DNA of 25,722 nt. Origin: DASZYT01 sp035545275. GTDB taxonomy: Bacteria > Patescibacteriota > Saccharimonadia > Saccharimonadales > UBA4665. A model generated the notes under the pieces. That model saw nothing but the letters and a program-made list of their open reading frames with translations. It had not been told where the DNA came from and did no database searches. The stretch covers positions 1 to 25,722 of the forward strand of contig DASZYT010000023.1 of NCBI GenBank assembly GCA_035545275.1. Reading direction: 5' to 3'. A program made the translations under genes and the position numbers. This document shows, piece after piece, positions 14,368-22,258 of the stretch (the first letter of the stretch is position 1; each line of letters begins with the position of its first letter).

Positions 14368-15900
14368 TTAAGACTCAAGTTTGAGGCGCATAACTAACCA
14401 GTCCCTGGGCAATATGCTCAGAAAGTAGCCGGCCCGGGGGCCACTGGCCTTGCCAATAATTGCTTGGTATAGGGTGGCAAATAATTCTTTGGGTGCTAGC
14501 CCGGACGTATCTTTGAGCTCATAAATAGCGTTGTGGAACCAGGCTCCATCGGCATCTTCCGGCGCGGCGCTCACCTTGTCAGCCAGCTCACGCATAAACT
14601 GCTGTTGAGTTTCGGTAAATTCTGCCGCCTCAACATTTTCACGGATAGAAAACTTTACGTCTTCGGGCGCCCGTTTGGTAAGCCAGGCATCGATATACTT
14701 CAGTTCAGCCTTGATGATAGCGGCATCTTCGTCGACCACCTGAGCGTACTCGGTGCGACGGATGACATCCAACGTGCGCTCGACATCCTTCAGCGACGCC
14801 TGGTAGCTGGCCACCAAGTGCGAAAACGGCACACGGCTGATGGTAGGCTGGGCTACGCCCTCCATGCACAGATCCACCAGTTGTTGCTCGGCAGCAGTTT
14901 TGTTGGGTTTTGCGAGCAGCAGGCCAAAGTCATCAATCAAGCGGATGAGCGTGTCGCCATCGTCGAAAAACAGCTGTTTGTCGGGCGCCGAACGAACAAT
15001 GAAGTACCAAATAACCTCTGCCGGCAGTACCTCAAGTAGTTCGCTGAGCGTAATGGTTTCGCCAGCACTCTTGCTCATTTTCTTGGTTTCACCAGTGCGG
15101 TTAATAAAGTTATACGGCAGCGGATACGGCGGCTCAGCACCATAAACGTCTTTGACTATAACCTTACCCGTGTCATATGAGCCGCCCTTGGTGGCATGGT
15201 CGCGGCCGAATGGCTCGGCCTGCACACCGAGTAACGACCACCGCGCTGGCCAATCGATACGCCAGTTCAGCTTCACACTGCCATCGGCATAGCTGATTTC
15301 CTGTTCATGGTCAGTGGCGTCACGGTACACCAGGATCTTTTTACTGGTATCGTGGCTCACGTAGGGCCGGTTTATGAGATAACCGTTTTCCAGTACCTGC
15401 ACCGGTGACCAATTGTCATCTACCTGGTGACCGGAAATAGTTTCGAGAATATGCTTGATGTCATCGATGTGATCCAGCGCTGTTTCAATAGCACTCACAA
15501 AAAATCCCGCGCGGTACTTTTGGTGGGCCCGCATAATTTCGGCAGACAGGTGCAGCTCGTCACTCGCAGCCTGCAAATCTTGCAAGTAATAGTCAGCGTA
15601 CGACTGGTCGGAGCCATCAGGCGCCGGAATATCACACAGGGGCTTACCCAGATACTGGCTGTAACTTTCGGGTATGCCCACCGGCACCTTGCGAATAAAA
15701 TCGAGGTCGTCTACCACGTGGATATGCCGCGCCTGGCGCCCACGACGGCGCACTTCCCTGGCAATTGCCTCGGCGGTCAGCACTTCACGCAACGTGCCTA
15801 GGTGATATTTACCCGAGGGCGACACGCCAGAGCTCACCACAATCTCCCCGTCAGGATGGCGCTTGAGCAATTCTTCAACAACTAAATTCAACCACTGCAT
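14368..15900 (-). CDS. lysS: Class I lysyl-tRNA synthetase
   Basis: Charges tRNA-Lys using a Rossmann-fold catalytic core unrelated to the class II LysRS of most bacteria. The 510 residues show the HIGH-type motif YHLG (32-35) within SSGVSPSGKYHLGTLREV and the KMSKS motif (274-278) within GETKKMSKSAGE. The downstream alpha-helical cage ends near the C-terminus. Class I LysRS is typical of archaea and scattered bacteria. The ATG at 15900 follows TATACT (15914-15919) by 13 nt, so the leader would be only a few bases; a GGAG lies in that gap but would mostly fall outside the transcript. greA is 51 nt upstream. Confidence 0.96.
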   Translation of the reverse strand: MQWLNLVVEELLKRHPDGEIVVSSGVSPSGKYHLGTLREVLTAEAIAREVRRRGRQARHIHVVDDLDFIRKVPVGIPESYSQYLGKPLCDIPAPDGSDQSYADYYLQDLQAASDELHLSAEIMRAHQKYRAGFFVSAIETALDHIDDIKHILETISGHQVDDNWSPVQVLENGYLINRPYVSHDTSKKILVYRDATDHEQEISYADGSVKLNWRIDWPARWSLLGVQAEPFGRDHATKGGSYDTGKVIVKDVYGAEPPYPLPYNFINRTGETKKMSKSAGETITLSELLEVLPAEVIWYFIVRSAPDKQLFFDDGDTLIRLIDDFGLLLAKPNKTAAEQQLVDLCMEGVAQPTISRVPFSHLVASYQASLKDVERTLDVIRRTEYAQVVDEDAAIIKAELKYIDAWLTKRAPEDVKFSIRENVEAAEFTETQQQFMRELADKVSAAPEDADGAWFHNAIYELKDTSGLAPKELFATLYQAIIGKASGPRAGYFLSILPRDWLVMRLKLES

Positions 15901-15951
15901 AACGTTAGGCTCCAGTATAGAGCTTCTGTACCGAAGTTACCAGTACGGTGT

Positions 15952-16410
15952 TTAGGAGATTTCAACAATCTGGTAGGTGGCCGTCTCGGCCGGCGTGACA
16001 ATCTCGACCGCTTCCCCTACCTTTTTGCCCAGCACGGCCTTGCCCAGGGGCGATTCGTCGGAAATCTTGCCTTCCAGAGGGTCAGCTTCTACGGTGCCGA
16101 CCACTTGGAATTCTTTGGTCTTGCCGTCATTTTTCAGGACCACTTGCGAGCCCAGCTGCACTTTGCTGTCGCCTTTGGGCTTTTTAATCACTTCAACGTT
16201 TTGCAAGATGTTTTCAATCTCAGATATGCGGGACTCGTTGCGGTCTTGCTCTTGCCGGGCAGATTGATACTCGGCGTTTTCAGCCAAGTCACCAAACTCA
16301 CGAGCCGTCTTAATGGCGTCGGCAATAGCGCTGCGCGCACTAACAAGGGTGTCCAGCTCGGCTTTGAGCTCGTCAACACCTTCTTGGGTTAGTCGAAAAG
16401 TCTTTTTCAT
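15952..16410 (-). CDS. greA: Transcription elongation factor GreA
   Basis: Rescues backtracked RNA polymerase by stimulating cleavage of the nascent RNA. The 152 residues begin MKKTFRLTQEGVDELKAEL, the coiled-coil finger, with AREFGDLAENAEYQSARQEQ carrying the acidic tip residues. The C-terminal FKBP-like domain shows SDESPLGKAVLGKKVGE. AGGAG lies 8 nt before the ATG at 16410; a GTG three codons upstream would overlap this site. An own promoter lies in the short gap behind proS. Confidence 0.97.
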   Translation of the reverse strand: MKKTFRLTQEGVDELKAELDTLVSARSAIADAIKTAREFGDLAENAEYQSARQEQDRNESRISEIENILQNVEVIKKPKGDSKVQLGSQVVLKNDGKTKEFQVVGTVEADPLEGKISDESPLGKAVLGKKVGEAVEIVTPAETATYQIVEIS

Positions 16411-16470
16411 TGTCGGCACTCCTATCTCTTCACCATTATGATGGTTTTGTGATGTTTAGAGGTCAAACGT

Positions 16471-16479
16471 ATTATAACA
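16471..16479 (-). promoter_or_regulatory. Extended -10 promoter for greA
   Basis: TGT-TATAAT, a perfect -10 hexamer with the extended TGn element, between the proS stop and greA. The -35 is weak, as is usual with an extended -10. The predicted start leaves a leader of about 55-60 nt containing a small ACCAT-ATGGT hairpin just upstream of the Shine-Dalgarno site. Confidence 0.6.
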
Positions 16480-16481
16480 AA

Positions 16482-17744
16482 TTAACGCTTGGTGAGACCA
16501 AGTTTGCGGTGCAGTTCTTGTTCTCCAACGAGTTGGGCCGTATCCTTGTTCCTGGCTTTGAGCTCGTATGTTTGATCGGCAATTGTCTTGTTACTTATGA
16601 CTACTCTGTACGGGATGCCCATAAGGTCAGCATCGGCGAACTTTGCCCCTGCCCGTACATCATCACGGTCATCATATAGTACCTCAACGCCCGCCGATGT
16701 CAATTGGGAATATAAATCATCGGCCGCTTTTACCACGTGATTATCATCACCCAGGCGTATCAAGTAGACCTTGGCCGGCGCGACACTTTCGGGCCAGACA
16801 AGTCCCTTTTCATCTGAAAAATGCTCGGCAATCACACCCATCAACCGGGTAATGCCGATGCCGTACGAACCCAGTACCACCGGTTTTTCGGTGCCATCCT
16901 CGTCCGCAAAATAGAGGCCCAGCTGCTCGCTTTTGGCACCACCGAAGCTGAAAATGTTGCCTACTTCGGCCGCCTTAACTTTCTCGAGCTTGTCTTTTTC
17001 GAGCCCGAGCTGTCGTAGGACTTCATCCGTATACACTTCGTCATTGACCGCCAGGTTTTTTTCCTTGCTGACATAAATGATGTCTTCGCCGGCGTCGGTG
17101 ACCGTTTGGAACTCGTGGCTAAACTGCGTAAACGCACCGCCCGAGGCAAACGTCACATACGTTACGTCGCCTAAGCCCACTCGCTCAAACACCTTCAGAT
17201 ATGCTTCGGTGACGGCGTCATATATTTTTTGGTGTTCTTCTTCGGTACGCGAGTAAGAGTACAGATCTTTCATGACAAATTCGCGGCCCCGCATGATGCC
17301 GCTTTTGGCGCGAAGTTCGTTGCGCAGTTTGGTTTGGAATTGGTACACCCGCACTGGCAGGTCCCGGTAGCTACTGATGTAGTTTTTCATCATGTCGGTA
17401 ATGGGTTCTTCGTGGCTCCAGCCAAAACCCACCGGCGTGCCGTTTTGCAACTCACTCTTAAACCACACATCGACCTTTTTATCGTCCCAGCGGTCGGTGC
17501 GCTCCCACAGCTCCTTGCGCTGCAGGCTCGTCATGATGATTTCCTGGCCACCTACGGTGTTCATTTCCTCACGGACAATTTGCTTGATGTTTTCGAGCAC
17601 TTTTAGCCCAAGCGGCAAATAGGCGTACACCCCCGCCATTTCTTTGTGCACGTAGCCGGCACGGATAAGCAGCTGGGCGTTTTTGGACGTTTCGTCGGCC
17701 GGTACGGTTTTGCTGGTCTTGGTAAATAATTCTGTCAGTCTCAT
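16482..17744 (-). CDS. proS: Prolyl-tRNA synthetase without editing insertion
   Basis: A class II synthetase charging tRNA-Pro. The 420 residues contain motif 1 (YLPLGLKVLENI, about 42-53), motif 2 (about 131-163, including TKLRNELRAKSGIMRGREF) and motif 3 (VLGSYGIGITRLMG, 290-303). The anticodon-binding domain runs from about 322 to the end. Typical bacterial ProRS carries an INS domain of about 180 residues between motifs 2 and 3 that removes mischarged Ala-tRNA-Pro; here the whole interval is only about 127 residues, so INS is absent. AGG lies just upstream of the ATG, 8 nt after the protease stop. A 6-bp hairpin (16488-16493/16497-16502) overlaps the last codons. Confidence 0.96.
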   Translation of the reverse strand: MRLTELFTKTSKTVPADETSKNAQLLIRAGYVHKEMAGVYAYLPLGLKVLENIKQIVREEMNTVGGQEIIMTSLQRKELWERTDRWDDKKVDVWFKSELQNGTPVGFGWSHEEPITDMMKNYISSYRDLPVRVYQFQTKLRNELRAKSGIMRGREFVMKDLYSYSRTEEEHQKIYDAVTEAYLKVFERVGLGDVTYVTFASGGAFTQFSHEFQTVTDAGEDIIYVSKEKNLAVNDEVYTDEVLRQLGLEKDKLEKVKAAEVGNIFSFGGAKSEQLGLYFADEDGTEKPVVLGSYGIGITRLMGVIAEHFSDEKGLVWPESVAPAKVYLIRLGDDNHVVKAADDLYSQLTSAGVEVLYDDRDDVRAGAKFADADLMGIPYRVVISNKTIADQTYELKARNKDTAQLVGEQELHRKLGLTKR

Positions 17745-17752
17745 ATCAACCT

Positions 17753-18547
17753 TTAGTGTACCAAAAATAAGGTTACAAACGCGACGGTATTGTTGGCCAT
17801 ATGTACAAATACAGGCGCCCAGAGGCTCTGCGTTTTTTCGCGCAAATAAATAAGCACCAGGCTCAGCACAAAGAATTGGATGGCCGCCGTCCAGAGTAGC
17901 CCCGCGCTGCCCTCGCCCAAGTGCGCCGCGGCAAATATAGCACTGGTAAAAATTACCGAGCTGGCCAGTGAGACAACTTTTTTAAGACTGCTGTACAAAA
18001 ATCCGCGCACCATAATTTCTTCGGTCAGCGGCGGCAAAATTGCCAGACTAATAAATGTCATGACGAGCTGTGCTATGCCGTGCGCCGAGGAAAATCCCAC
18101 CTGCTGTGTTTCATGCGTATTTATGCCCGATATAAACGCCTGGGCAATGGCCAGCGCCACCACTGCCAGCCCGTAATATATAGGGATTGCCGCTGCCGCA
18201 TAGCCAATGTCCTTGCCACGGACCCGCCCGAGCCCCAGCTGGCGAAAACTAAATTTATACCGACGCATGAACAGATACAGCGCCCCGAGCGTCAAGCCTT
18301 CTGCTAGTGTCACATAGACAAATTGCGCTCCTACCGAGTTTGTGAGCCAGTACTGGGCATACGTGCCGCTCCAGTGGTGCAGCCCGGCATATATGCCCAC
18401 CACCAGACCTGCCAAAATTTGCGCCGCATAAAATACGACGACGACGTACAGCACGCCAAGCCACCCGTTCCACGGCACCCGCGGCAACTGCGTTGTGGTT
18501 GCCTCTACGGCGTGTTCTGGCCGAGAAGTACTGTCAACCTTGTTCAT
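17753..18547 (-). CDS. CPBP-family intramembrane metalloprotease
   Basis: The 264-residue membrane protein has the three CPBP (CAAX protease/Abi) motifs: PPLTEEIMVRGFLY (EExxxR), FAAAHLG (FxxxH) and a final HMANN. About seven hydrophobic segments follow a soluble Thr/Glu-rich N-terminus of about 30 residues. Members cleave prenylated or other membrane proteins; bacterial roles include self-immunity to peptides, but the substrate here is unknown. AGGGAG at good spacing points to the ATG at 18547. In-frame alternatives at 18565 and 18625 are possible. It lies between rseP and proS, so two membrane proteases are near neighbours. Confidence 0.92.
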   Translation of the reverse strand: MNKVDSTSRPEHAVEATTTQLPRVPWNGWLGVLYVVVVFYAAQILAGLVVGIYAGLHHWSGTYAQYWLTNSVGAQFVYVTLAEGLTLGALYLFMRRYKFSFRQLGLGRVRGKDIGYAAAAIPIYYGLAVVALAIAQAFISGINTHETQQVGFSSAHGIAQLVMTFISLAILPPLTEEIMVRGFLYSSLKKVVSLASSVIFTSAIFAAAHLGEGSAGLLWTAAIQFFVLSLVLIYLREKTQSLWAPVFVHMANNTVAFVTLFLVH

Positions 18548-18615
18548 GCATCTATCTCCCTGTTGCATGACAACGGCTTCTGAGCATGAGGATAGTTTGG
18601 GATGAAAAGCGAGGA

Positions 18616-18646
18616 GCGCAAGCAAGTCGTACTAGAGGTACGGTGA
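18616..18646. repeat. Dispersed intergenic repeat, copy A
   Basis: Contains the 10-mer GCGCAAGCAA (18616-18625), two further bases, then CGTAC-N5-GTACGGTGA (18628-18646), which forms a 5-bp hairpin. The same 10-mer plus hairpin is found at 20561-20599. It sits in the 147-nt spacer between rseP and the CPBP protease gene. Confidence 0.6.
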
Positions 18647-18694
18647 GCGCGCACCGGAGATTTTTGCCCAAAATATGCCATGGTAAGAAGCCGG

Positions 18695-19861
18695 TTAAAA
18701 GAAGCGGTTAACATCGACAAAAGTTATCACTGCTATTAATGCTATCAAAATCAAGAAACCGGTTGCATTAATGGCTTCTTCACGCTTAGGGGTCAGCGGC
18801 TTTTTGAGGCCGCGCATTATGAGTGTTAGCCACAGTCGACCGCCGTCGAGCGCCGGGATGGGCAATATGTTCATGATGGCGAGTGTTAGCGAAATAACCG
18901 CAATAATAAGCAGCATAAACTGGTAACCCAGCAGGCTTCCGTCTTTCATAATAACGAATATACCCACCGGCCCCGACACTTGGCTGCTTGCCGCTGTCTG
19001 GCCGTGTTCGCGGGCCACGTGATTGCCCGTTACGGCACCAGCAATCGCACTGCCTAGCCCCCCTAGCGCATGGCCAAGCCCCTGGAACGTTAACGCTGTA
19101 AACTGCCCCGTCAGGCCAATGGCCACGATGGGCGCAGACCATGTCGAGCGCTGCAGCGTATAGGTTTGCAGTGCTACCCCCAAATATTCTTTGGGATTCT
19201 TGGAATTTTTGGTGGCATCTACCACCGCTTGGCTCTCAAGCGTCGTCTGCACCGTATGCACATCGCCCTTGTGGCGATAGGTGATGTTTACTGTCTGGCC
19301 GGCATACTTTTTGGTAACGGTTTGCAGAGAAGCTATGTCGGTAATGGTCTGCTCGTGATTTTTTGGTCCCAACGCAACAATCTGGTCGTCGGGCTGCAGG
19401 CCGGCTTTTTGGGCGGCCGATCCCTTGGCTATATCTATGGCCAAGACTTCATTTTTCACGATGTGCGTGTCGCTTTTGACAGTGAACTGGTTGGGCACCA
19501 GTTGTGGTATACCCACCCACGCCACAATCATCAGTAGTACCACCCCCACGATCAGGTTCATCACCACTCCGGCCGCCATAATCTTGCTTTTTATCCCTAA
19601 ACTGGCCGCGCCAAAGCTCCCGGGTTCGGTGTCAGAATCATGCTCGCCCTTCATCTTTACAAAGCCACCTAACGGCAGAAGGTTGATGGTAAAGTTCCAG
19701 CCACCTTTGGTTTTGTGCTTGAACAATCGAGGTGGGAAGAAAATACCAAACTCTTCCACCTCTACTCCGCCGCGCCGGGCCATAATAAAGTGCCCCCACT
19801 CGTGGACCACCACCAGACCAATAAAAAGTATCAAACCAACAATGAGAAGCCACGCGGACAT
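18695..19861 (-). CDS. rseP: Site-2 protease RseP/RasP family zinc metalloprotease
   Basis: An intramembrane protease that cuts membrane-bound regulators or leftover signal peptides. The 388 residues have the zinc motif HEWGH (20-24) in the first helix, and a VEEFGIFFPPRLF segment with LLPLGGFVKMKGE as in all RseP relatives. A PDZ domain spans about 130-215 (KGSAAQKAGLQPDDQIVALG) and the second active-site element is NILPIPALDGGRLW near the C-terminus. The start at 19861 lies 9 nt after an extended -10 (TGT-TACAAT, 19871-19879); the ATG at 19867 would be only 3 nt after it. frr is upstream. Confidence 0.96.
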   Translation of the reverse strand: MSAWLLIVGLILFIGLVVVHEWGHFIMARRGGVEVEEFGIFFPPRLFKHKTKGGWNFTINLLPLGGFVKMKGEHDSDTEPGSFGAASLGIKSKIMAAGVVMNLIVGVVLLMIVAWVGIPQLVPNQFTVKSDTHIVKNEVLAIDIAKGSAAQKAGLQPDDQIVALGPKNHEQTITDIASLQTVTKKYAGQTVNITYRHKGDVHTVQTTLESQAVVDATKNSKNPKEYLGVALQTYTLQRSTWSAPIVAIGLTGQFTALTFQGLGHALGGLGSAIAGAVTGNHVAREHGQTAASSQVSGPVGIFVIMKDGSLLGYQFMLLIIAVISLTLAIMNILPIPALDGGRLWLTLIMRGLKKPLTPKREEAINATGFLILIALIAVITFVDVNRFF

Positions 19862-19906
19862 ATGCATACTATTGTAACAGAGAAGCTGAAAGGAACCTGT
19901 CGTAAA

Positions 19907-20470
19907 TTAGACAGTTAATAGTTCTTGCTCTTTGGCTTTGGCGGCTGTATCAATGGCCTGCTTTTGCTGGCCCATCTGTTCGTCGACTTGTTTTTCGATA
20001 CGCGCCGCGTCGTCCTCGCCGATTTCTTTGTCTTTTTTGGCTTGATCGGCAAGCTTGAGCGCATCATGACGGGCGTTGCGCATGGCAATCATCGCTTCTT
20101 CTACCTTCTGGCCGATTTGCTTGGCCAAATCTCGCCGCCGCTCTTCGGTCAGCGGTGGAATCGGCACCCGCACCACATGGCCGTCGTCGGTCGGGTTCAG
20201 CCCCAGGCTAGGGTTGTTGCGGATGGCGTTGGCGATCGCCTGCAGATTGCCCGGATCAAACGGGGTTATCTGTAATAGCTGGCTTTCGGGGGCCGTAATG
20301 GTGGCAACCTGAATAAGCGGCATCTGGACACCGTAGGCTTCAACGGTTACGCCATCGAGCATACTCGGGTGTGCGCGCCCGGTACGCAAGCGCTTCAGCT
20401 CACTTTCAAAATGCTCGCTCGCAGCCTGAAACTTGGTCTTTGCCTGGTCGATAATCTGACTCGGATTCAT
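19907..20470 (-). CDS. frr: Ribosome recycling factor
   Basis: Splits post-termination ribosomes together with EF-G. The 187 residues match RRF along their length: ELKRLRTGRAHPSMLDGVTV, the beta domain PLIQVATITAPESQLLQITP, NPSLGLNPTDDGHVVRVPIP, and long C-terminal helices ending with IDTAAKAKEQELL. AAGGAG lies 5-6 nt before the ATG. TACAAT at 20489-20494 is a possible -10, so frr may have its own promoter besides reading through from tsf. Confidence 0.97.
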   Translation of the reverse strand: MNPSQIIDQAKTKFQAASEHFESELKRLRTGRAHPSMLDGVTVEAYGVQMPLIQVATITAPESQLLQITPFDPGNLQAIANAIRNNPSLGLNPTDDGHVVRVPIPPLTEERRRDLAKQIGQKVEEAMIAMRNARHDALKLADQAKKDKEIGEDDAARIEKQVDEQMGQQKQAIDTAAKAKEQELLTV

Positions 20471-20686
20471 ATCACTCCTTATTTTTCCATTGTAGTGCAG
20501 CCTGAGTAAAAATAAAACCTGGGGAACCTAGCACTTGCATGGGGATGCAGTGCAAGGAAGGCGCAAGCAACGGATTGAGCCGTACGTGGGGTACGGTGAA
20601 GGAGTAGCGGAGCGGCTGACGCCGCAATGCGCCCCAAGGCCGGCAGAGTTTCTGGCTCTGCCATAAAACAGGCCGGTCGGCGCAAA
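20471..20686. repeat. Hairpin-rich spacer between tsf and frr, with repeat copy B
   Basis: This 216-nt spacer has four hairpins in a row: 20531-20540/20545-20553 (one bulge), the repeat hairpin 20580-20585/20591-20596, 20612-20616/20621-20625 (5 bp with a tetraloop) and 20642-20648/20656-20662 (7 bp). Positions 20561-20599 match copy A at 18616-18646. None is followed by a T-run on the minus strand, so they are not classical terminators. No gene is seen here. Confidence 0.65.
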
Positions 20687-21283
20687 CTAGGCAACTTCGC
20701 CGAGGGCGAGGCGTGAAAAGCGGCGCACGACGATGTTCTCACCCAAGCGCGCGTTGTGGTCTTTGACGTACTCGCCAACAGTTATGTCGGGGTTCTTTAC
20801 AAATGGTTGCTCGAGCAAGCAGCGCTCAGCAAAGTATTTCTTGACCTGGCCGTCCACGATTTTGTCGATCATATTGTCGGGCTTGCCCTCAGCCTTGGCC
20901 TTTTCGGTAAACTCGGCGCGTACCTTTTCCTGTGCGTCGGCCGGTACGTCGTCTACGCTTACATACTCTGGGCCTGAAGCCGCAATGTGCATGGCCACGT
21001 CTTTGACGAGGTCAGTAAAGATTTCGTTGCGTGCCACAAAGTCGGTTTCACAGTTAACTTCCACAAGTACGCCGATGCGGCTGTCGTGGTTGTAGGTGCC
21101 AATGAGGCCGGCACGGGCTTCGCGCTCACCGCGCTTTTCGGCTTTGGTCAGACCTTTTTTGCGCATAGCCTCGAGAGCCTTATCAAAATCGCCATTGGTT
21201 TCCTCGAGCGCTTTCTTGGCGTCCGTGAGGCCCACACCCGTAAGGTCTTTGAGTCGTTTTACTTCAGAAATATCAATCGCCAT
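20687..21283 (-). CDS. tsf: Elongation factor Ts, short form
   Basis: Exchanges GDP for GTP on EF-Tu. The 198 residues comprise the N-terminal UBA-like domain (SEVKRLKDLTGVGLTDAKKA), the signature EVNCETDFVARNEIF and a single core subdomain. The length is near that of Thermus EF-Ts and much shorter than the E. coli protein. A GGAGG site precedes the ATG. It follows rpsB by 32 nt, the standard rpsB-tsf order. Confidence 0.97.
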   Translation of the reverse strand: MAIDISEVKRLKDLTGVGLTDAKKALEETNGDFDKALEAMRKKGLTKAEKRGEREARAGLIGTYNHDSRIGVLVEVNCETDFVARNEIFTDLVKDVAMHIAASGPEYVSVDDVPADAQEKVRAEFTEKAKAEGKPDNMIDKIVDGQVKKYFAERCLLEQPFVKNPDITVGEYVKDHNARLGENIVVRRFSRLALGEVA

Positions 21284-21315
21284 ATCATTCCTCCATTACT
21301 ATACTTTTTATAGTA

Positions 21316-22125
21316 TTAGGCTGCCGCCTCAGTTTTGTCTTCAGTCTTTTTGGCTTTGCCCTTGCCCTGCTCAACGGCCTGCTGCATGTAGTCTGCCATA
21401 AGTTGGATGGTCTTGATGGCATCGTCGTTGGCCGGGATGGCGTAGTTGGCTAAGGTCGGGTCGGCGTTGGTGTCTACCAAAGCCACGATGGGCAGACCCA
21501 TTTTGCGAGCTTCGCGTACGGCATTGGTGTCGTTCACCATGTCGAATACCACGACGGCGCCCGGGCGTACGTTCATCTCCTTGATGCCGCCGTACAGGAC
21601 ATTCATGCTGTCAATTTCTTCCTGGAAGCGCTGTACCTCAAGTTTGTTGTACTTGTTGGCCAGTTCACCGCTCGCCATGCGAACTTCGAGGTCCTTCAGG
21701 TGCTTTACGCGGCCGCCAATGGTGTTCCAGTTGGTCAGCATGCCGCCGAGCCAGCGCTCGGTTACGTACGGCATACCGGTAGCTTCGGCCAGCTTTTTGA
21801 CGATATCCTGGGCCTGGCGCTTGGTGCCGACGAACAAGATTTGCTTACGGTCAGCGGCAGTTTTAGTGAGGAAACTCAGGGCCTCTTCCAATGCGTCTAC
21901 TGTCTTGGTCAGATCGATAATGTGGGTACCGTCACGCTTGCTGTGGATGTAGGGCGCCATCTTGGGGTGCCAGCGCTCGGTTTTGTGGCCGAAGTGCGCC
22001 CCTGCTTCTAATAGTTTTTTAATGTCTACCCCGTTAGAGGCATGTTTCGTCTCAGGGATAGATTTAACTTTTGTATCTTTTGCTTTAGCCTGTTCGTCTC
22101 TAACGGGGTCTACACTAGTAGCCAT
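21316..22125 (-). CDS. rpsB: 30S ribosomal protein S2 with N-terminal extension
   Basis: The 269-residue S2 has the expected LLEAGAHFGHKTERWHPKMA, RWLGGMLTNWNTI and the late NADPTLANYAIPANDDAIKT. Compared with typical S2, which begins just before the LLEAG segment, it has an extra 30 or so charged residues at the N-terminus, and a Lys/Glu/Ala tail. The start at 22125 has AAGGA about 10 nt upstream. A longer frame to 22227 exists but lies in the leader and within 5 nt of the promoter. It heads the rpsB-tsf-frr group. Confidence 0.96.
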   Translation of the reverse strand: MATSVDPVRDEQAKAKDTKVKSIPETKHASNGVDIKKLLEAGAHFGHKTERWHPKMAPYIHSKRDGTHIIDLTKTVDALEEALSFLTKTAADRKQILFVGTKRQAQDIVKKLAEATGMPYVTERWLGGMLTNWNTIGGRVKHLKDLEVRMASGELANKYNKLEVQRFQEEIDSMNVLYGGIKEMNVRPGAVVVFDMVNDTNAVREARKMGLPIVALVDTNADPTLANYAIPANDDAIKTIQLMADYMQQAVEQGKGKAKKTEDKTEAAA

Positions 22126-22258
22126 AGATATGAGTCCTTCCTTTATCTTCAGTCGGGTGCTCCGCAAGGCCTGCACGGCTTGTCGCGAAGAGGAATAAAC
22201 CCCAACCTGCTTAATTAATTTACCCAATTATTCTAACAGATAAGGCCGCCTGTTACAA
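22126..22258 (-). promoter_or_regulatory. rpsB promoter and structured leader
   Basis: TTGTAA (22253-22258), 17 nt and TGT-TAGAAT (-10 at 22230-22235) predict a start near 22223 and a leader of about 98 nt. In the leader, a stem pairs CAAG-CC with GGCCTTG around a GTGCA loop and can extend outward imperfectly. S2 autoregulates through its leader in several bacteria; here that is only inferred. The -35 overlaps the stop codon of the preceding gene. Confidence 0.55.

Noticed and set aside
20642..20662. Intrinsic terminator after tsf
   Set aside because: The 7-bp stem is perfect, but no T-run follows it on the minus strand.
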